NCBI GenBank assembly: GCA_019096195.1
Contig: JAGTXK010000075.1
Location: 186,001 to 250,000, forward strand
Length of the DNA stretch: 64,000 nucleotides
Direction: 5' to 3'
Source of the DNA: Boletus sp. NGJ
Lineage: Eukaryota > Basidiomycota > Agaricomycetes > Boletales > Boletaceae
In this document: in pieces, positions 11,298 through 23,649 of the stretch
Layout of the letters: each line of letters opens with the position of its first letter
How positions within the stretch are numbered: the first letter of the stretch is position 1
Program-made: the position numbers and the translations under genes
Notes under the pieces: model-generated
The model's input: the letters and a program-made list of their open reading frames with translations, nothing else
Told to the model about the DNA's origin: nothing
Database searches by the model: none

Positions 11298-12832
11298 TCA
11301 AAACGTGTTCGCCCATGTCTCGAGATCAAAATTCGACGCCCGCGCCAGCTCTATCCATTGATGTTTCTATTGGAGTCATCGTTAGCGCGATCAATGTTTC
11401 TGTGATCTCGAAACGTACCAGCAACTCCTTGGGAGTCTTTCGAGCATCAGGATCTTTGAGCAAACAGCTGTCCACAAAATCCTCTGCTTCTTTGGGGAAT
11501 CGTCCCTCAGGTGTCAGCCGAGGAGCAGGCTCGTTTACGATGTGTTGAAGTAGCTCGAGGATACTCATCATCATGCCTCCACCTTGTAAGCTAACACCTT
11601 TGGACTTTCGTCGGTCCTTCTTCGTATTCTTATCCTTGTCCTTCCTGAAAGGTGGCAAAGTCATGGTACTCGGGGAAAGGGTTCCTTCCAAGTCCGAAAG
11701 ATCAGAATCATCAGGATCAGACTCTGAGAAAGGAAAGCGGCCTAGTGCTAGCTCGATTAACGATATTCCAAGTGACCAGACGTCCGATTTGACGGTATAT
11801 TGGGCACCTTGTATACGCTCGGGCTATACAACATCATGAGTATGCCGCGATCTTGCACGATGGGGGACATACGCTCATGTAGGTCGACGTTCCGACAAAG
11901 GTATCCGCGATCGAATTAATGAGTTCTCCTGATACTCCGAAGTCGCATATTTTGATTTGGCCTTGGGAGTTGCAAAGGATATTCGATGGTTTGATGTCTG
12001 GTGTATGTGCATCAGCGTAGATCACCGTGAGGGAATCGGGATGCATACCGCGATGAATAATGCGATGTACATCGTAGAGGTATGTCAAACCCTCTAGCAC
12101 GGCCAATGCAACATGCCCGACAACTTCGATATCAATGGCCCCAATCTTCTTATAGATACCGTCGAGAGACCCCTTGTCCATGTACTCCATGCAAATGCAG
12201 ATGTTTGGGTCCGACAAGAACGCGCCATAGAAAGAGATAATATACGGGGAATTGCAGTCATGCATGATGTGCAACTCACGCAAAATTTGTTTGCGTACAG
12301 ATGGTTTGGCATCAATAAGGACGATCTGGGCACAACCAAAGATAAGATGTCAGTAGATTCAGGCAATGGAGTGTGAGTAGCTCACCTTCTTCGCCATGAT
12401 GGTCTTAGTGGGGACATGCTCGACCTTTTTGACACTCCCACCATTACCCTGTCCAAGTTCCTGAAGGTCCTTGAGGTCCTCGTTCCGAAGATCAAAACGC
12501 GTCTCTGCATTCATGTCCAAGTTTGCGAGCGTGTTTGAAAGGGTCGTATGGTATGTATTTCGACGTGTAGATGTGGTACCTGTCACAGGCGCAGACGGAG
12601 GACCGACACCGACCGCGAGTAGGTTCCCATCAGCATCGTTTGTCACGGGGGACTGACCAAGCTTTGGGGCATTTAAAGTCATGGGTGGTGGCCGTTTCTT
12701 CCCCTTTGTTACCCCTGTCGTTGCTGGTGCTGCGCGTGTGGGGATCGGCTCAGGCTCTTTTGGCTTGGCTGATTGGGTCACGTCGAGCTGCAGAGCCTTG
12801 AAGTTACGTTTCTTGCGGATGGGGGTTGTCAT
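11298..12832 (-). CDS. ste7: MAP kinase kinase, Ste7/Fuz7 type
   Basis: This is a dual-specificity kinase that should activate the Fus3/Kss1-type MAPK of the mating and filamentation pathway. The start MTTPIRKKRNFKALQL is at 12832. A Pro-rich N-terminus precedes the kinase domain. The domain has the glycine loop ELGQGNGGSVKKV, the fungal Fuz7 signature VLIDAKPSVRKQILREL with MAKK just before it, the catalytic HRDIKPSNIL (joined across a 51-nt intron at 11998-12048), DFGVSGEL, and the activation segment NSIADTFVGTSTYMSPER. That segment carries the paired Ser and Thr phosphosites of MEK kinases. An insert rich in Lys/Asp around 11600-11690 resembles the proline-rich insert site of MEKs. The C-terminus ENTFW-type exon is small; the stop at 11298-11300 is inferred from one possible splice and is less certain. 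It lies head-to-tail with AVL9 on the same strand. Confidence 0.9.
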
Positions 12833-13397
12833 CGTAGCCGACCGAAGGAATTCCAGCGAGAAAGACAGTGCCGCAGAGCGCAAAAGGCGAGAGCGACGAT
12901 GCGAAAGGCGGAGAGAACTGTGGAGGACTGGCTCTTCAAGTCCATACACAACTCTACATATTATGTAATAAAAACACCCATTTGTCTCGCTAGCGAGGCC
13001 GAGTCGGGTCGTTGACTAGTTCAGCTTCACAACCCACCAACAACTCCAACTTCAAAATGATTTGGAAAGTGCCGTTGTGGAAAACAATGGCCCCATTTAT
13101 ATGTCCCACTGTGGGACTCGGACTGCCCTTGTAACCATTTACTTTGGAACAAAGTTAATGCCAATTTAGGTTCGAGATCACTTTCACCGAGGACCAGGAC
13201 ACCATCTTGTGTTGACCAGTGAACGAGAATTCAGCCTACAAACATCAGTGACATGGCTCTCACACGATCACTTCGGATGTCGCATAAACTCATTTGAATC
13301 ATACCATCGATCTTGGGCATCCGTAGGAAAATTCATCGCTAGGAGTATGCGCAGGTATGCGACAGCAATGTAATGTACTTGGGTGATATACGGCCCT
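12833..13397. other. Intergenic between AVL9 and MAPKK
   Basis: This is 565 bases between two minus-strand genes. It should contain the AVL9 3' end region and the MAPKK promoter (near 12850-13050). No RNA gene or conserved frame was seen. Confidence 0.45.
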
Positions 13398-16300
13398 TCA
13401 AAGAGCAGTACCCATCGGCTGGCCTGACACCGTTTCGTAGCTTGTTCTCTCATCCGAGTGATCCGTGACTACGAAATGCTCCTGCTCTTGCTCGGCTACT
13501 TCCGCAACCATGTGCACACTCGGACGAGATTTTGGAGGCGACGTTTGTGCCGTGGACGATGAATCGCCCTGTGCAAGGGTTGGGCTAGAGACTGAATCAT
13601 TGGGCACGATGCTCGCAATACTCGCGCGGGAGAGCGAGAACCTTGAAGCCCGGTTCGACCAAAGTGATTGTATTCCAGCTCCAAGAGAGCTCAACGCCGC
13701 TTTCGTGTCCGCAGCAGCCTGTACCATGCTAGCAGGGCGCGGGGGCGAAAGTGCGCTTGCTGCAGAGTCTCGCGAGGTCTGCTGCGATATGTTGACACCT
13801 GGTTTCGTGGAATCTGTCGTAGCTGAAGGGAGGCTAGCTTCGGATTTCGTGATCTCAACAGGAGCATCATAGGGGCTGGATGTCATATCTTGCATAGAGG
13901 GGGAGCTGACTGTTCGTTGTTGCCACCGCTCGCGAACACCCTCGACAGCTTTGAAAAAGTTGGCTGAACCAACAGTGAGTGTCCGTGAGATGGCTTCACG
14001 CGTCGGCGCAAGTTGTTGTTCCAATCTGAGGTCTTGGATACCTTCGGAAAGCCGAAGTCCTATATCTGACACCACTGACGGTTTCTCGTTACAAGGGTGC
14101 CTGATGACAGAAAGGGGATCAGAGAAGAGTGAATCTTGGGATTGCAAACTAACCGAGGCTCAACGATATCAAATAACATCGGATCCGTTGACTGATCCCA
14201 GACTTCATAGGCGTTTGTCTTGGTGAAATCGGCTATCCATACAGTATTGAAGTCCTCTAGCGTGCTTGCATCGCCGCCTGGTATGACATGAGCCTCAAAA
14301 ACACGCGTTTATAATCACCAGCCTACCAGTCCCTGCGATAATAGTTCCATTACCCTTCCCTTTCGACAGGAATTCCCGGTATCGCACTGAAGCAAGTGCC
14401 GCAGATACATACCCCTCAAACTGTTGTTTGTCAGTCTTCTTATTCGTATGTCCATGGAGGGTGATCTAATGTACCTTTGCTCTGAGATAATCGTCACTAC
14501 CCTTATAACTTTGAAGAGCTCAACGTCGAGCACTCAAATCTGAGGTAAAAATAACATACTGCATGACGGCTTTGGGGTCAGTATCGTCCCAAGAATCATT
14601 AACTTCCCGGACGATTTCATCAACCCATTTGCGATCTGCAGGAGTGAGAGCAACTAATCGTTCCAGTCTCGGGTTCCGAAACTCAAGGGTAGCCGTCTCG
14701 GTCTGCGTAGAGTGGTCAAGCGATGGCTAAGGAATAGCAAAGAGAACTGTACATTCACTAGTAAATCAATCTCCTTTTGTTGTGTGACAATTGTATTAGT
14801 ACTTCCACAGAGCCAACTTCGAGAGTCCTTCAAGAGGTCAAGTTGTTGCAGTGGCAGATATGGCTGGAAAAAGGCATCCTGAAGAGAAAGATTCAGCTGA
14901 AATCTTTCGGTGCAGCACATGTAAATCAACCTTTCCGAACAAGTCTAACGGCAGACCAATGTACGCCAGCATGCTCTTCCGATCCGATGTTTTGAGTGAA
15001 TTAGGTCGGGATAGCGTAGGTGCTCGCGTTGCTAATGGAGGGGAGCCACAATCATCCAAAGTCTGAAGTAAGCCTACGCATTGTGAGCGGATGGGTAACT
15101 ATGAATTGGTAGGCACGAACTGGGTATAAGGGAGATCAACGAATATTGATAAGTGCACAACCTCTCCACGGGATGTCCATAAAACATGATCTAGAAAGTG
15201 GTGAGCGAATGTCAACAACGGATGCATGCTGGCAACCTTCTTCTGCAGCATGAGAGCCTTCAGAAGCATTAATGTACGATGCCGAAAAACGTGAACGAAT
15301 TCTCTCCTGTAAGACTACTCAATGCTGGCGCAAGACGAGTGTCCAAGAACATACAAACTGGTTCCTTTTCCCAGACAAGTCAGTATTATCACAAAAAAGA
15401 CAACATGCAACATGCTGCTAACCTATGTATAGACCACTTTCCGTCAGTTGCGTTCGTAGGGACATTTCTAGTGAATCCCCAAACTCGACTAAGATTTGTG
15501 TATCCGTGAAATCTCTGAGATGGTCTTGAGGTCTCACGTGACGAAAGTCAAGTACAGAAGAGTTTACCTTTGAGCAAACAAGGCCCTTGTGACGACTCCC
15601 AGTCGATCACTATGTTAACTTATCAGACTTGCACCCTGTCATATTTTACCCACCCACCGTATCGGACCAAACACTGGCTTGCTGGCCAAGACGACAACTG
15701 CTTTCTGGACGATGGAACGCGTCACATCGACATCTTTGACGAGCAAGGTCGAAGCGGCGATTTGTCGGTTACACCTGTGAAGGTATTCAGTACGTTTTTT
15801 GATATGTGGTGTGGAGACTCACGATATCCCGAATAACGTGGTAGGGTTTGATACATCTGGGACGAGATGGAAGTAAGAGTAGTCTTCCAGAGACTGTGTG
15901 GCGAGGTGAGAGCTGATATGCGTAGGCAACAGATGGAGCACACCAGATGAGCGCCGTCCGGAAGGGCGAGAAAAGGAAGTATTTTCACGATCTCCTCGTC
16001 CCCGAATATATCTCCTTGGCTGAATTCGATCTTGGGGCCAACCTAGTGCTGGATCGGCATGATGAACGGATGTCGTGTCCAACGAATCTTACCAAATGGT
16101 TGAAGTCCACCAAAGCGATCCCCAGCACCAGAGGGCCATGAGGGGGCTGTAACAACATTGATTCTGGTCGGGCCTTCCGCGAGTAGGTCGACGCGGCGGA
16201 GGTAAAGGAATCGGCATCGGTGGTGTCGGAAGAAGAGGCGGGGGGGTAGGTCACGGACGTGGTATGGGTCTTTGGTAGCTCTGGTTGCGAGAAGGTGGAC

Positions 16301-16602
16301 GGTGCGACGGAAGTGATAGAGCTTGCTCTGCGTGCATCCAGTTCGCTATGTGAATCGCTGACCTCGTCTGTTTCTGAGCCAAAGTCGATTTCGATGGAAT
16401 CGGCCTGGGAATCTCTTCTGGCAAAAAACTCTTGTGCGCGTAACGGAGTGGTGACAGCGTGCAGAGAGTGAGGTGGGGAAGAGAGCGAGATTGAGCGCTG
16501 GGATGCGGTCTCCGCGTCCACATCGCTCCCATTGTCATCGCGTTGGGCTTGGTCGTCTGGGTCGTCGTGGGCGACGACGAGGTCGTGTGGTGTGGACGAC
16601 AT
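13398..16602 (-). CDS. avl9: Avl9 family exocytic transport protein
   Basis: Avl9 proteins (DENN-related) act in Golgi-to-plasma-membrane traffic. The start is MSSTPHDLVVAHDDPDDQ at 16602. A Ser/Thr-rich disordered N-terminus of about 190 residues leads into the family core VLGIALVDFNHLVGPRIEF, split by an intron near 16090. This is followed by DYSYFHLVPD, TLFGISCNRQI, and the motif RSIVQKAVVVLASKPVFG (about 15700-15780). Further exons give MYMGHPVERLCTYQYSLISLIPG, LQTLDDCGSPPL, LPLDLFGK, FQPYLPLQQLDLL and SWLCGSTNTIVTQQKEI. The long Ser-rich C-terminal exon ends ...GQPMGTAL with the stop at 13398-13400. About nine introns are needed. The gene is divergent from the secreted-protein gene at 16772, with a shared 169-bp promoter interval. 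Confidence 0.88.
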
Positions 16603-16771
16603 GGCTGGTGAGACGAGGCGACACTGCGTCGTTAGAGTATAGCGAGTACGCACGTGACAAGGCTGATTGAATCACCATCCACGTTCGATCCGGAGGCAGA
16701 GCATATGCTCTAATATTACTTATGTAGTGGTGCTGTGAGTTTGTGCTTCGCCCCAGATATCCGCTACCACC

Positions 16772-17823
16772 ATGCTCCTCGCTCTCACATTCCTCGCCCT
16801 TTTCTCCGCAGCCCTGGCCATACCATTCCCCTTTGAATGGATCAGCTGGAATATACAATCTCCCTTCATGCCATCAACTTTCAGCGTAGATTCGCCCAAG
16901 GACGAGATTGGCTGGGCTGATCCACGTTTCCTCGGTGGCCGATTCATTGACGTGGGCTTCCTTTCCTCTGCACCGACCTGCCCTTTGACTCCTCACCTTC
17001 CCAGTTCACGACACCTAGATACGGAGAACCCTTGAATGCCATTATATCTAACCTATCGGACCCATTCGTGCTCACGGACGAGGGTTTTCGTTGGTACTAC
17101 AAGTAGGCAGTCTCGTCCCCTGCCAGTTACAAGTATGTGGCTCATAGTCAAAGGTCCATTGGGTTCTCTGAGGAATGCTTCGGGTTGCATTTTGGTCATG
17201 TCCACAAGGCAGACCTCGGTGACGGAGACGGCAGAAAATCCGAGCATATTTTGGCGCGTCAGCATTATTTCCCTCACTGGGGAACGTGCTGGGAAAGCCT
17301 CGTTGGCCAGTTACAAGTCATGACCTTGGTTACAATGACTTTTTAACACCATATTCAGGGGGTAATCATTTCCGCGCTTGGAAACAAAATGGAACCGAGG
17401 CTGATACCGGTGCATGGTTCCTTGGGTGCGTCGAAAGAGCTATATGCCTTGACTCGTTGATTCATCCTGGTGTTTAGGGTGTCAAAGGAGGAGGTTCGCT
17501 CAAACTAGACGACTGTATCCCTATTATTTGACTGAGCTTCCGCTTCAGGACTCCACCAAGCATCACATGATTGTCCCTAACGGATATAACATTGGGCGCG
17601 ACTTGCTAGTCCAGTCCGCCATCACCGGCAGCTCGTGGAGAGGCATCTCATGGGTGACCGATGTGGAGTGGCGTGAAGGGCTTCTCGAGCCGGGCTTCAA
17701 AGGTATTGACCACGCAAAGTGTCAACATGCTCCGTGTCGCTTACCCGCGTTCTCCGTACAGGAATCAACCATGCCATCGCGCAAGATGGCCGTATCGCGA
17801 TCTTGACGGTCCACCGTGTCTAA
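16772..17823 (+). CDS. Secreted protein of unknown function
   Basis: The first 16-17 residues (MLLALTFLALFSAALAI) are a strong signal peptide, so the product is probably secreted. Exons then give FPFEWISWNIQSPFMPS, GWADPRFLGGRFID, TTPRYGEPLNAIISNLSDP, FRWYYKS, CFGLHFGHVHKADLGDG, HYFPHWGTCWESLVGGNHFRAW, and DSTKHHMIVPNGYNIGRD. They end in HAIAQDGRIAILTVHRV with TAA at 17821-17823. Five or six short introns are needed. The protein has few cysteines and looks like a compact secreted domain of about 230-250 residues. I do not recognise the family. No enzyme motif is evident; His, Trp and Asp residues are frequent. Confidence 0.7.
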
Positions 17824-18244
17824 CGGGCTATTTAACTTGTTTTGTTTGTTTCGAACTACACAGATATTTTGGGTTACATCGGACATTTGTTGTGTTTATA
17901 TACGTGCCACCCCCCAACTTGAATTCCCCGTCTTTGTACATACCTGGTCGATTATCATCCTGTGTTCGTTAGAACTGGTGCCATTATCTATCTATCTATG
18001 TAAGAGAGAGATGCTTCTGTCATTGCATAAGTGTCACAGCCGCGTTCATACATTATTAAAAATCTTATCTACATTCTTATAGTCACTGAGCTTCGCTTTA
18101 CCACTCGTTCCAGAATATCAGTGTCACCTATCGATTATGAATACAACAACTGCATAGGCTAGTACAGAGTGATAACACATCGCAAATTGGAAGGACAAGT
18201 AGACATACAGACAATTCAAAGCAGAAATATTTCTCTCGGCAAGC
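17824..18244. other. Convergent 3' intergenic region
   Basis: About 420 bases lie between the 3' ends of the secreted protein gene and RNR1, which converge. It contains a short TATC tetranucleotide run near 17986-17999 and AT-rich DNA suited to two transcription ends. No gene is seen. Confidence 0.5.
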
Positions 18245-21200
18245 TCAGCCTGAGCACATCACGCACGCCTCCTTGTTCTCGAGAGAACACGTCAGTTTGG
18301 CCTCTTCTAGCTCGCGGTCCTTCTGACGCTGGAGGGCTGCAGCATACTCGGGATCAACCTCCTCATTCTCTGTAGTTGTCGAGTTCGAGATAGCACCCAA
18401 CGACGACGTAGAAGGAACCGGGGCATTTGTCCTAGTACTACGAACGGGAGAGGGCGATGCTGAAGGAGTGGGTATGCTATTACCAGTCCGTTCTGGGCCT
18501 CGTGCCTTGTTGGATGTTTCCAGTACTTTAGCAGTCTTGAGAGTGTTCTGATCGATCGTGAACTGAATAGCCTGGGCAGCCGGGCGCGTACGGAGGTAAT
18601 ACATTCCAGTCTTCAATCCCTTCTTCCATCCATAGAAATGCATGCTCGTGAGCTGACCCAGGGTAGGAGCTTGCAAATGGATGTTCAAGCTCTGGCTTTG
18701 ACATATAAAGGCGCCGCGATCTGCGGCCATGTCGATAACTTTCTTCTGGCTGATTTCCCAGACAGTTTTGTAGATTGCTTTGACATCATCGGGGATACTG
18801 GGGATATTGGCTACTGAACCATTGTGCGCGATTATCATGTTCTTCATCGTGTCGTTCCAGAGGCCACGCTCAACAAGGTCTCTGAGAAGCCACGGGCAAA
18901 CAACTTGGAATTCACCAGCGAGGACACGACGAGTGTAGATGTTACTGTACATCCCTTCAGCCACCAGTCCATCACTAAGGGAAAAACTGACCTGGTGTAT
19001 GGCTCAAAACACTCATTGAACCCAAGGATCTGACTCGTCGAGGCTGTAGGCATAGGCGCAACCAGCAACGAGTTCCTCAACCCAGTTTGAGCAATCTTCT
19101 CCTTCAAGGATGCCCAGTCCCAAAGGTCGGTAGGCGTGATCCCCCAGAGGTCATACTGGAGTTGACCGTGGTCTGCAGGACTGCCACGGAAAGTCTCATA
19201 GGGACCTTCCTTTTCCGCCATCTCACAACTCGCCTCGAGACCTGCGTGGTAGATCGTTTCAAAGATCTTCAAGTTTAGCTCCCTGGCTTCTACAGAGTCG
19301 AAGGGAAGGCGGAGGATCATGAAGGCGTCAGCTAGACCCTGAACGCCAAGGCCGATGGGACGGTGGCGCATGTTGGATCTGCGTGCCTCGGGAACAGGGT
19401 AGTAGTTGGTGTCGATGATGCGGTTGAGGTTGTATGTAACTACCTTTGTGACGTCGTGGAGTTTTTGGAAGTCATACTGTCCATCCTTGATGAAGGTAGG
19501 AAGGGCAAGAGAAGCAAGATTGCACACAGCAACTTCATCAGGGGAAGAATATTCGATAATCTCAGTGCATAGGTTAGATGACTTGATTGTGCCGAGGTTC
19601 TGTTGGTTAGACTTTCCTAGATGGGCGGTGAGCAGGTAACTCCGAATGTCAATATGTACGCACGGTTAGCAGAATCCTTGTAAACCATGAAAGGCCCCCC
19701 AGTCTCTATTTGTGCCTCCAGGATAGCGTACCAAAGTTTCTGTGCAGGAACGGTCCTACGTGCGCGGCCTTCCGTTTCATACTTCTCGTACAAAGTCTCG
19801 AACTCTTGACCCCAACAGTCAGCCATCCCCGGCGCCTCATTCGGACAGAAAAGAGACCAGTCCCCATTCGCTTCCACACGCTTCATACTAAAGAGACCAT
19901 TCAACCCAGTGCATAACAGGAGGAGCGAATGACGCACAAAAGATCAGGGATCCATAGGGCATAGAAGAGGTCACGAGCACGAGCCTCTTCCTTACCATGG
20001 TTCTTTCGGAGATCAATGAAGTCGAATATATCGTCGTGCCAAGGTTCCAAATAGATTGCGAATGCACCAGGACGCTTGTTGCCTCCTTGGTCAACATAAC
20101 GTGCCGTCGCATCATATGCACGGAGCATGGGCACTATGCCGTTTGAGTAGCCATTGGTGCCTGCGATATACGATCTACAAGAAAATGTGTCTGCTTTCTG
20201 ACCAGCGGATGGCATAGAGAATACACTTACCCTGTAGCCCGGATACAATGGATGCTCAAACCAATACCACCAGCGGTCTTGCTGATCATGGCACACGTTT
20301 TCAGGGTGTCATAGATGCCCTCAATCGAATCCTCCTTCATGGAAACAAGAAAACAAGAGCTGAGTTGTGGGTGCGGTGTGCCAGCATTGAAAAGTGTGGG
20401 TGAAGCGTGCGTAAAGTATCGTTCAGACATCAAATTGTACGTTTCCAATATGCGCTCGATATTATCACCGTGGATGCCAACAGCCACTCGCATGATCATG
20501 TGCTGAGGGCGCTCTGCAACACGGCCATTGATTCTGAGTAGATAGGACCTTTCAAGAGTCTTGAAGCCGAAGCTGTACTAACCAGTTAATCCAGCTTATG
20601 TTTAGTCCAATGACAACTCACTAATTGTAGTTGAAGTCGCGGTTATAGATGATCGCGGAGTCCAGCGTAGCAGCATTCTTCTGCACGACGCTGTACGTCT
20701 CCTCTGAGATCATACCTGCAGGCTGACCATTCTTTGGGTTGACTGTCAACCATTAGTAAAACGTCTACTGAATATTGGATTGGCCTACTATAGTCGTACA
20801 GATCTTTGATCACTGCAGAAAAGTTCTTTTTTGTTTCCTTGTGGAGATTAGATATAGCGACACGTGCTGCAAGGATGGCATAGTCTGGGTGTTTCGTAGT
20901 GAGGCAGGCAGCGGTTTCTGCGGCAAGATTCTAAGGCGACGTTAGAAAACACGTAAGTTGGCACGTGTCGAAACTGACATCGAGTTCGACAGTAGTGACC
21001 CCTTGGTATACACCAGCGATCACTTTTTTTGCCACCCTGCGTAGTATCAATGTCCGTAAATAAACATCCGACACGAAACGCACTCAATGGGATCAACATA
21101 GTCCATATCGAGACCATAGCAAAGCTTGTTTACCCTCGCCGTAATCTATTGCTCGAGTGAATAAAAAAATCGTGACGCAACGAACACAAACAATGTACCT

Positions 21201-21361
21201 TATCGAACTGCACATTCTCTTTACGCCTAGGTTGAGAGGTGTCAACGAGACGCGTCGCGTCGCGCTTGAAGAAGTAGCTTACCCATCTGCAACGTGGAGG
21301 GTTAACTTTGGCTGATGAAGGGGACCTACAGACACTAACCTCTCTTGAAGACATAGGCCAT
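18245..21361 (-). CDS. rnr1: Ribonucleoside-diphosphate reductase large subunit
   Basis: This is the class Ia R1 subunit that, with the small subunit, reduces NDPs to dNDPs in the cytosol. The start [18 protein letters not shown] lies at 21361 and is the ATP-cone allosteric domain. Exons follow with [103 protein letters not shown], and [13 protein letters not shown] (the Asn, Cys and Glu of the radical site). Next come [48 protein letters not shown] and [10 protein letters not shown]. The tail is variable, Ser/Thr-rich and about 75 residues long. The last residues ...EACVMCSG carry the C-X2-C redox pair that re-reduces the active site. About ten introns occur, most in the 5' third, as in other basidiomycete RNR1 genes. 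Confidence 0.93.
21250..21255. promoter_or_regulatory. ACGCGT within the 5' intron region of rnr1
   Basis: A third ACGCGT, continuing into a CGCGTCGCG-rich run, lies just inside the 5' part of the gene, near the first small exons. It may be an intronic copy of the same element or chance in GC-rich DNA. Confidence 0.3.
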
Positions 21362-21433
21362 GAGTGAGACAAAATACAAGATAACGATGCTAGTAGAAGG
21401 TGGAGATGGTGGAACGAACGAAAGGGAGTAGAG

Positions 21434-21439
21434 ACGCGT
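21434..21439. promoter_or_regulatory. ACGCGT (MCB-like) site upstream of rnr1
   Basis: A palindromic ACGCGT hexamer 73 bases upstream of the rnr1 ATG. In yeasts ACGCGT is the MluI cell-cycle box bound by MBF, which drives S-phase genes including ribonucleotide reductase. Function here is inferred from that precedent. Confidence 0.55.
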
Positions 21440-21479
21440 CACGGAGAATTTAAATGGGGATCCCGTGTGACTGATCATC

Positions 21480-21485
21480 ACGCGT
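21480..21485. promoter_or_regulatory. Second ACGCGT (MCB-like) site upstream of rnr1
   Basis: A second ACGCGT lies 46 bases from the first, within the 206-bp interval between the divergent rnr1 gene and the small gene starting at 21568. It could serve either gene. Confidence 0.5.
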
Positions 21486-21567
21486 TAATCAACAATGTCA
21501 CACCGCGTCGTGTCGCGCCACGCCACCAAACGCTGCAAGAAATTGCTGATCCAGCTAACCCGTTGAG

Positions 21568-22151
21568 ATGCCAAACGCCCCGCTAATCCACACGGGCGAT
21601 CCTGCCTACGCCTCACCCGTCATCCGTGCACCCTCACCTGCCAGTTCCGTGGGCACAGCATATGGACCAGACGAATCCAACCAATCAGACCAGGAGCTAA
21701 GTCCAGAAGCACTCGAACATAAATGGTCCTCAAAACTCAAATTGGACGGCCCGAGGGTCGAGGAAGAGCTCATGTCGTTCTCTGCATTGGTTCAACCTTT
21801 GCCACAGAATCAGATGGAGGAGAAAAGTTGGTGGGCCACACGCGAACATACAGCACAAGCTTACATTGCCCAGTGTTTTTCGACGTGATCCTGCGAGGTC
21901 TGAGGGATCGCATCCAACATCTAGAGGAACAGGAGAATCTTCAACAGATCCTTCGGCGAGGATCGCGGATAGGCTTGGAACCACCCCCATCGGACAACAA
22001 CCTCGATAACCTGATGCGTAGCATGGTGGCCATGTCGACGACAGATACCCACCAAGTATCCGACGGGCCTTGGAAGGAAGAATCCGGCAATGTTTCAAAC
22101 GATTCATTTAATTACGAGGACACGGTTGTCAAGGGAAAGCAAAAGATATAA
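21568..22151 (+). CDS. Small hydrophilic coiled-coil protein, unknown
   Basis: The first exon begins MPNAPLIHTGDPAYASP and runs to ...PQNQMEEK, rich in Ser, Pro and acidic residues. The frame then continues as FFDVILRGLRDRIQHLEEQ, a helical, coiled-coil-like stretch, to the end ...EDTVVKGKQKI at 22151. A 47-nt GT-AG intron at 21827-21873 joins the two frames exactly. The product is about 178 residues without membrane segment or signal peptide. The acidic N-terminus plus short coiled coil suggests a subunit of a larger assembly, but no family is recognised. It is divergent from rnr1 and shares its promoter interval. Confidence 0.6.
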
Positions 22152-22226
22152 ACTGGAACATGTGTATAGACTATGACAGTGCTTGTGATGAAACTACACA
22201 GTTGATATGAGAGGGTACATGCTCAA

Positions 22227-23649
22227 TCAGTACTCCCCAGCTTCATCGAAAAAGTCCGGTAACGAATCACTGATATGCTTTATCGTATCTTGGATGGCTC
22301 GCCTTGCAACTGACTTGCATTCATGGTGCATGTACGTCGCAGAACCCCACTTGTCAAACTCCTTCAGTATTACCTGCAACTTTCCAATCACATTGGCCGC
22401 GCCAAGAGCGAGTACGCCGTCTGTTCGTGTTTTCTCCTTCCAGAACTCCGACCAGCTCTGGGTGCAACCATGCTGATGCCAACTCGTTCCACAAGAAGGT
22501 GCATGCTCGAAAGGTATGGGGATTGCGCGCAGTTTTTCCCATGCTTTAGAGAGACGGTGATATCCAGATAGTAGGCGTAGCTGCTGCGCAGGGCTAACGA
22601 CGAGGCGGTCCAATCCATCGGAGCCTTCGTGTACATCGCCTTCGACAGGGACATTGCCGTTCACATCGCGGCCACAAATGAATACGGATCTTTGTAGAAC
22701 TTCCAAGTATGCTAGGCCCCGCAGCTCCCTCAGATTCAGATCGTCCGCCAGAGACATTGCCAGGTAGGAAAAATGGAGTGATGGTGACATGAGCTGCCGG
22801 AGCAGTGTGATCATAGTTTCCAGAAGGTTCGCATGGCCACACGTTTGCGCGAGCTGCACCAAGCGGGATATTTGGCGCTTGCTCTCAGCAAGCGCAGATG
22901 GTGGTGAGTTAGTGGAAAAGGGAAATCCGATTGGGATGGTGTCGAGTAGCGGAGATGGCTTTCTCTCAATGAATTCTTGAACTACATCCAAAGCCCAGGT
23001 CTCAATTGACCTGAATGAGTACTTGCTGGCCACCTTAGCGATGTTTATGAAGTGATTAAGGTCAAGACGAGGACCTCGAACGACTGTTATCTCGTGTGGG
23101 CTGTTATTTATACATAGATGAGGGTGAGGAATCAGAAACCGGATTTAAAGTCTTACAGGGCGTATAGGGACCAGAGGAAACTGCGGAACTCTTCAGGGGT
23201 ATCCCCATGCAGGACGATTGGACTGTCATCCGACGCGCCTTCCACAGTAATGTTGCCCTGAGGCAGAGTAAACAGGGTGCTAAATGAAGAAGAGTCCGCT
23301 GATAGAATACTACGATGGACCTAAATGATAATCATTTACCTGTTTCGCACGAGCAGATCAGAAATCGTACATTAAAGAGGGTGTTCCCCACGCGCAGAAC
23401 GCAGCTTCCATCAGCCATGTAAAATTGTGGATCTCGGCATAGTACGTCAGGTTCCTGTGAAATTCTGGACAATGAGTGGGAACCATCCATGACTCTCAGG
23501 CTTGAACATGAGTCCTGGTGCTGAGGTCGTTCATGGATGCGCGAATCGGTGCGCTGAGTAGGGGGCCGCACATCCACGAGGTCTGTGGAGAGTGCATCGT
23601 ATTCTGTGGGGATGAATGGCGTTGCAGCTGAGTCACTGCCGTCCTCCAT
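22227..23649 (-). CDS. BTB/POZ domain protein
   Basis: The start is MEDGSDSAATPFIPTEYD at 23649. A disordered N-terminus of about 90 residues precedes a BTB fold: FYMADGSCVLRVGNTLFNV, then HRSILSADSSSFSTLFTLP, then PIVLHGDTPEEFRSFLWSLYALP. These match the layout used by the large mushroom-type BTB family (variable segment, hRxxL, and a final Phe-rich helix). Two introns lie near 23350-23290 and 23150-23090. The long C-terminal exon (22227-23033) is helical, with KVASKYSFRSIETWALDVV typical of the BACK-like part after BTB, ending ...DSLPDFFDEAGEY. Such proteins are thought to act as adaptors, but the partner is unknown. It is convergent with the preceding small gene, with only 75 bases between their stop codons. 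Confidence 0.82.

Noticed and set aside
11096-11548. A 150-codon plus-strand frame
   Set aside because: Its right half is antisense to the MAPKK C-terminal exons and it contains no domain; treated as a shadow frame.
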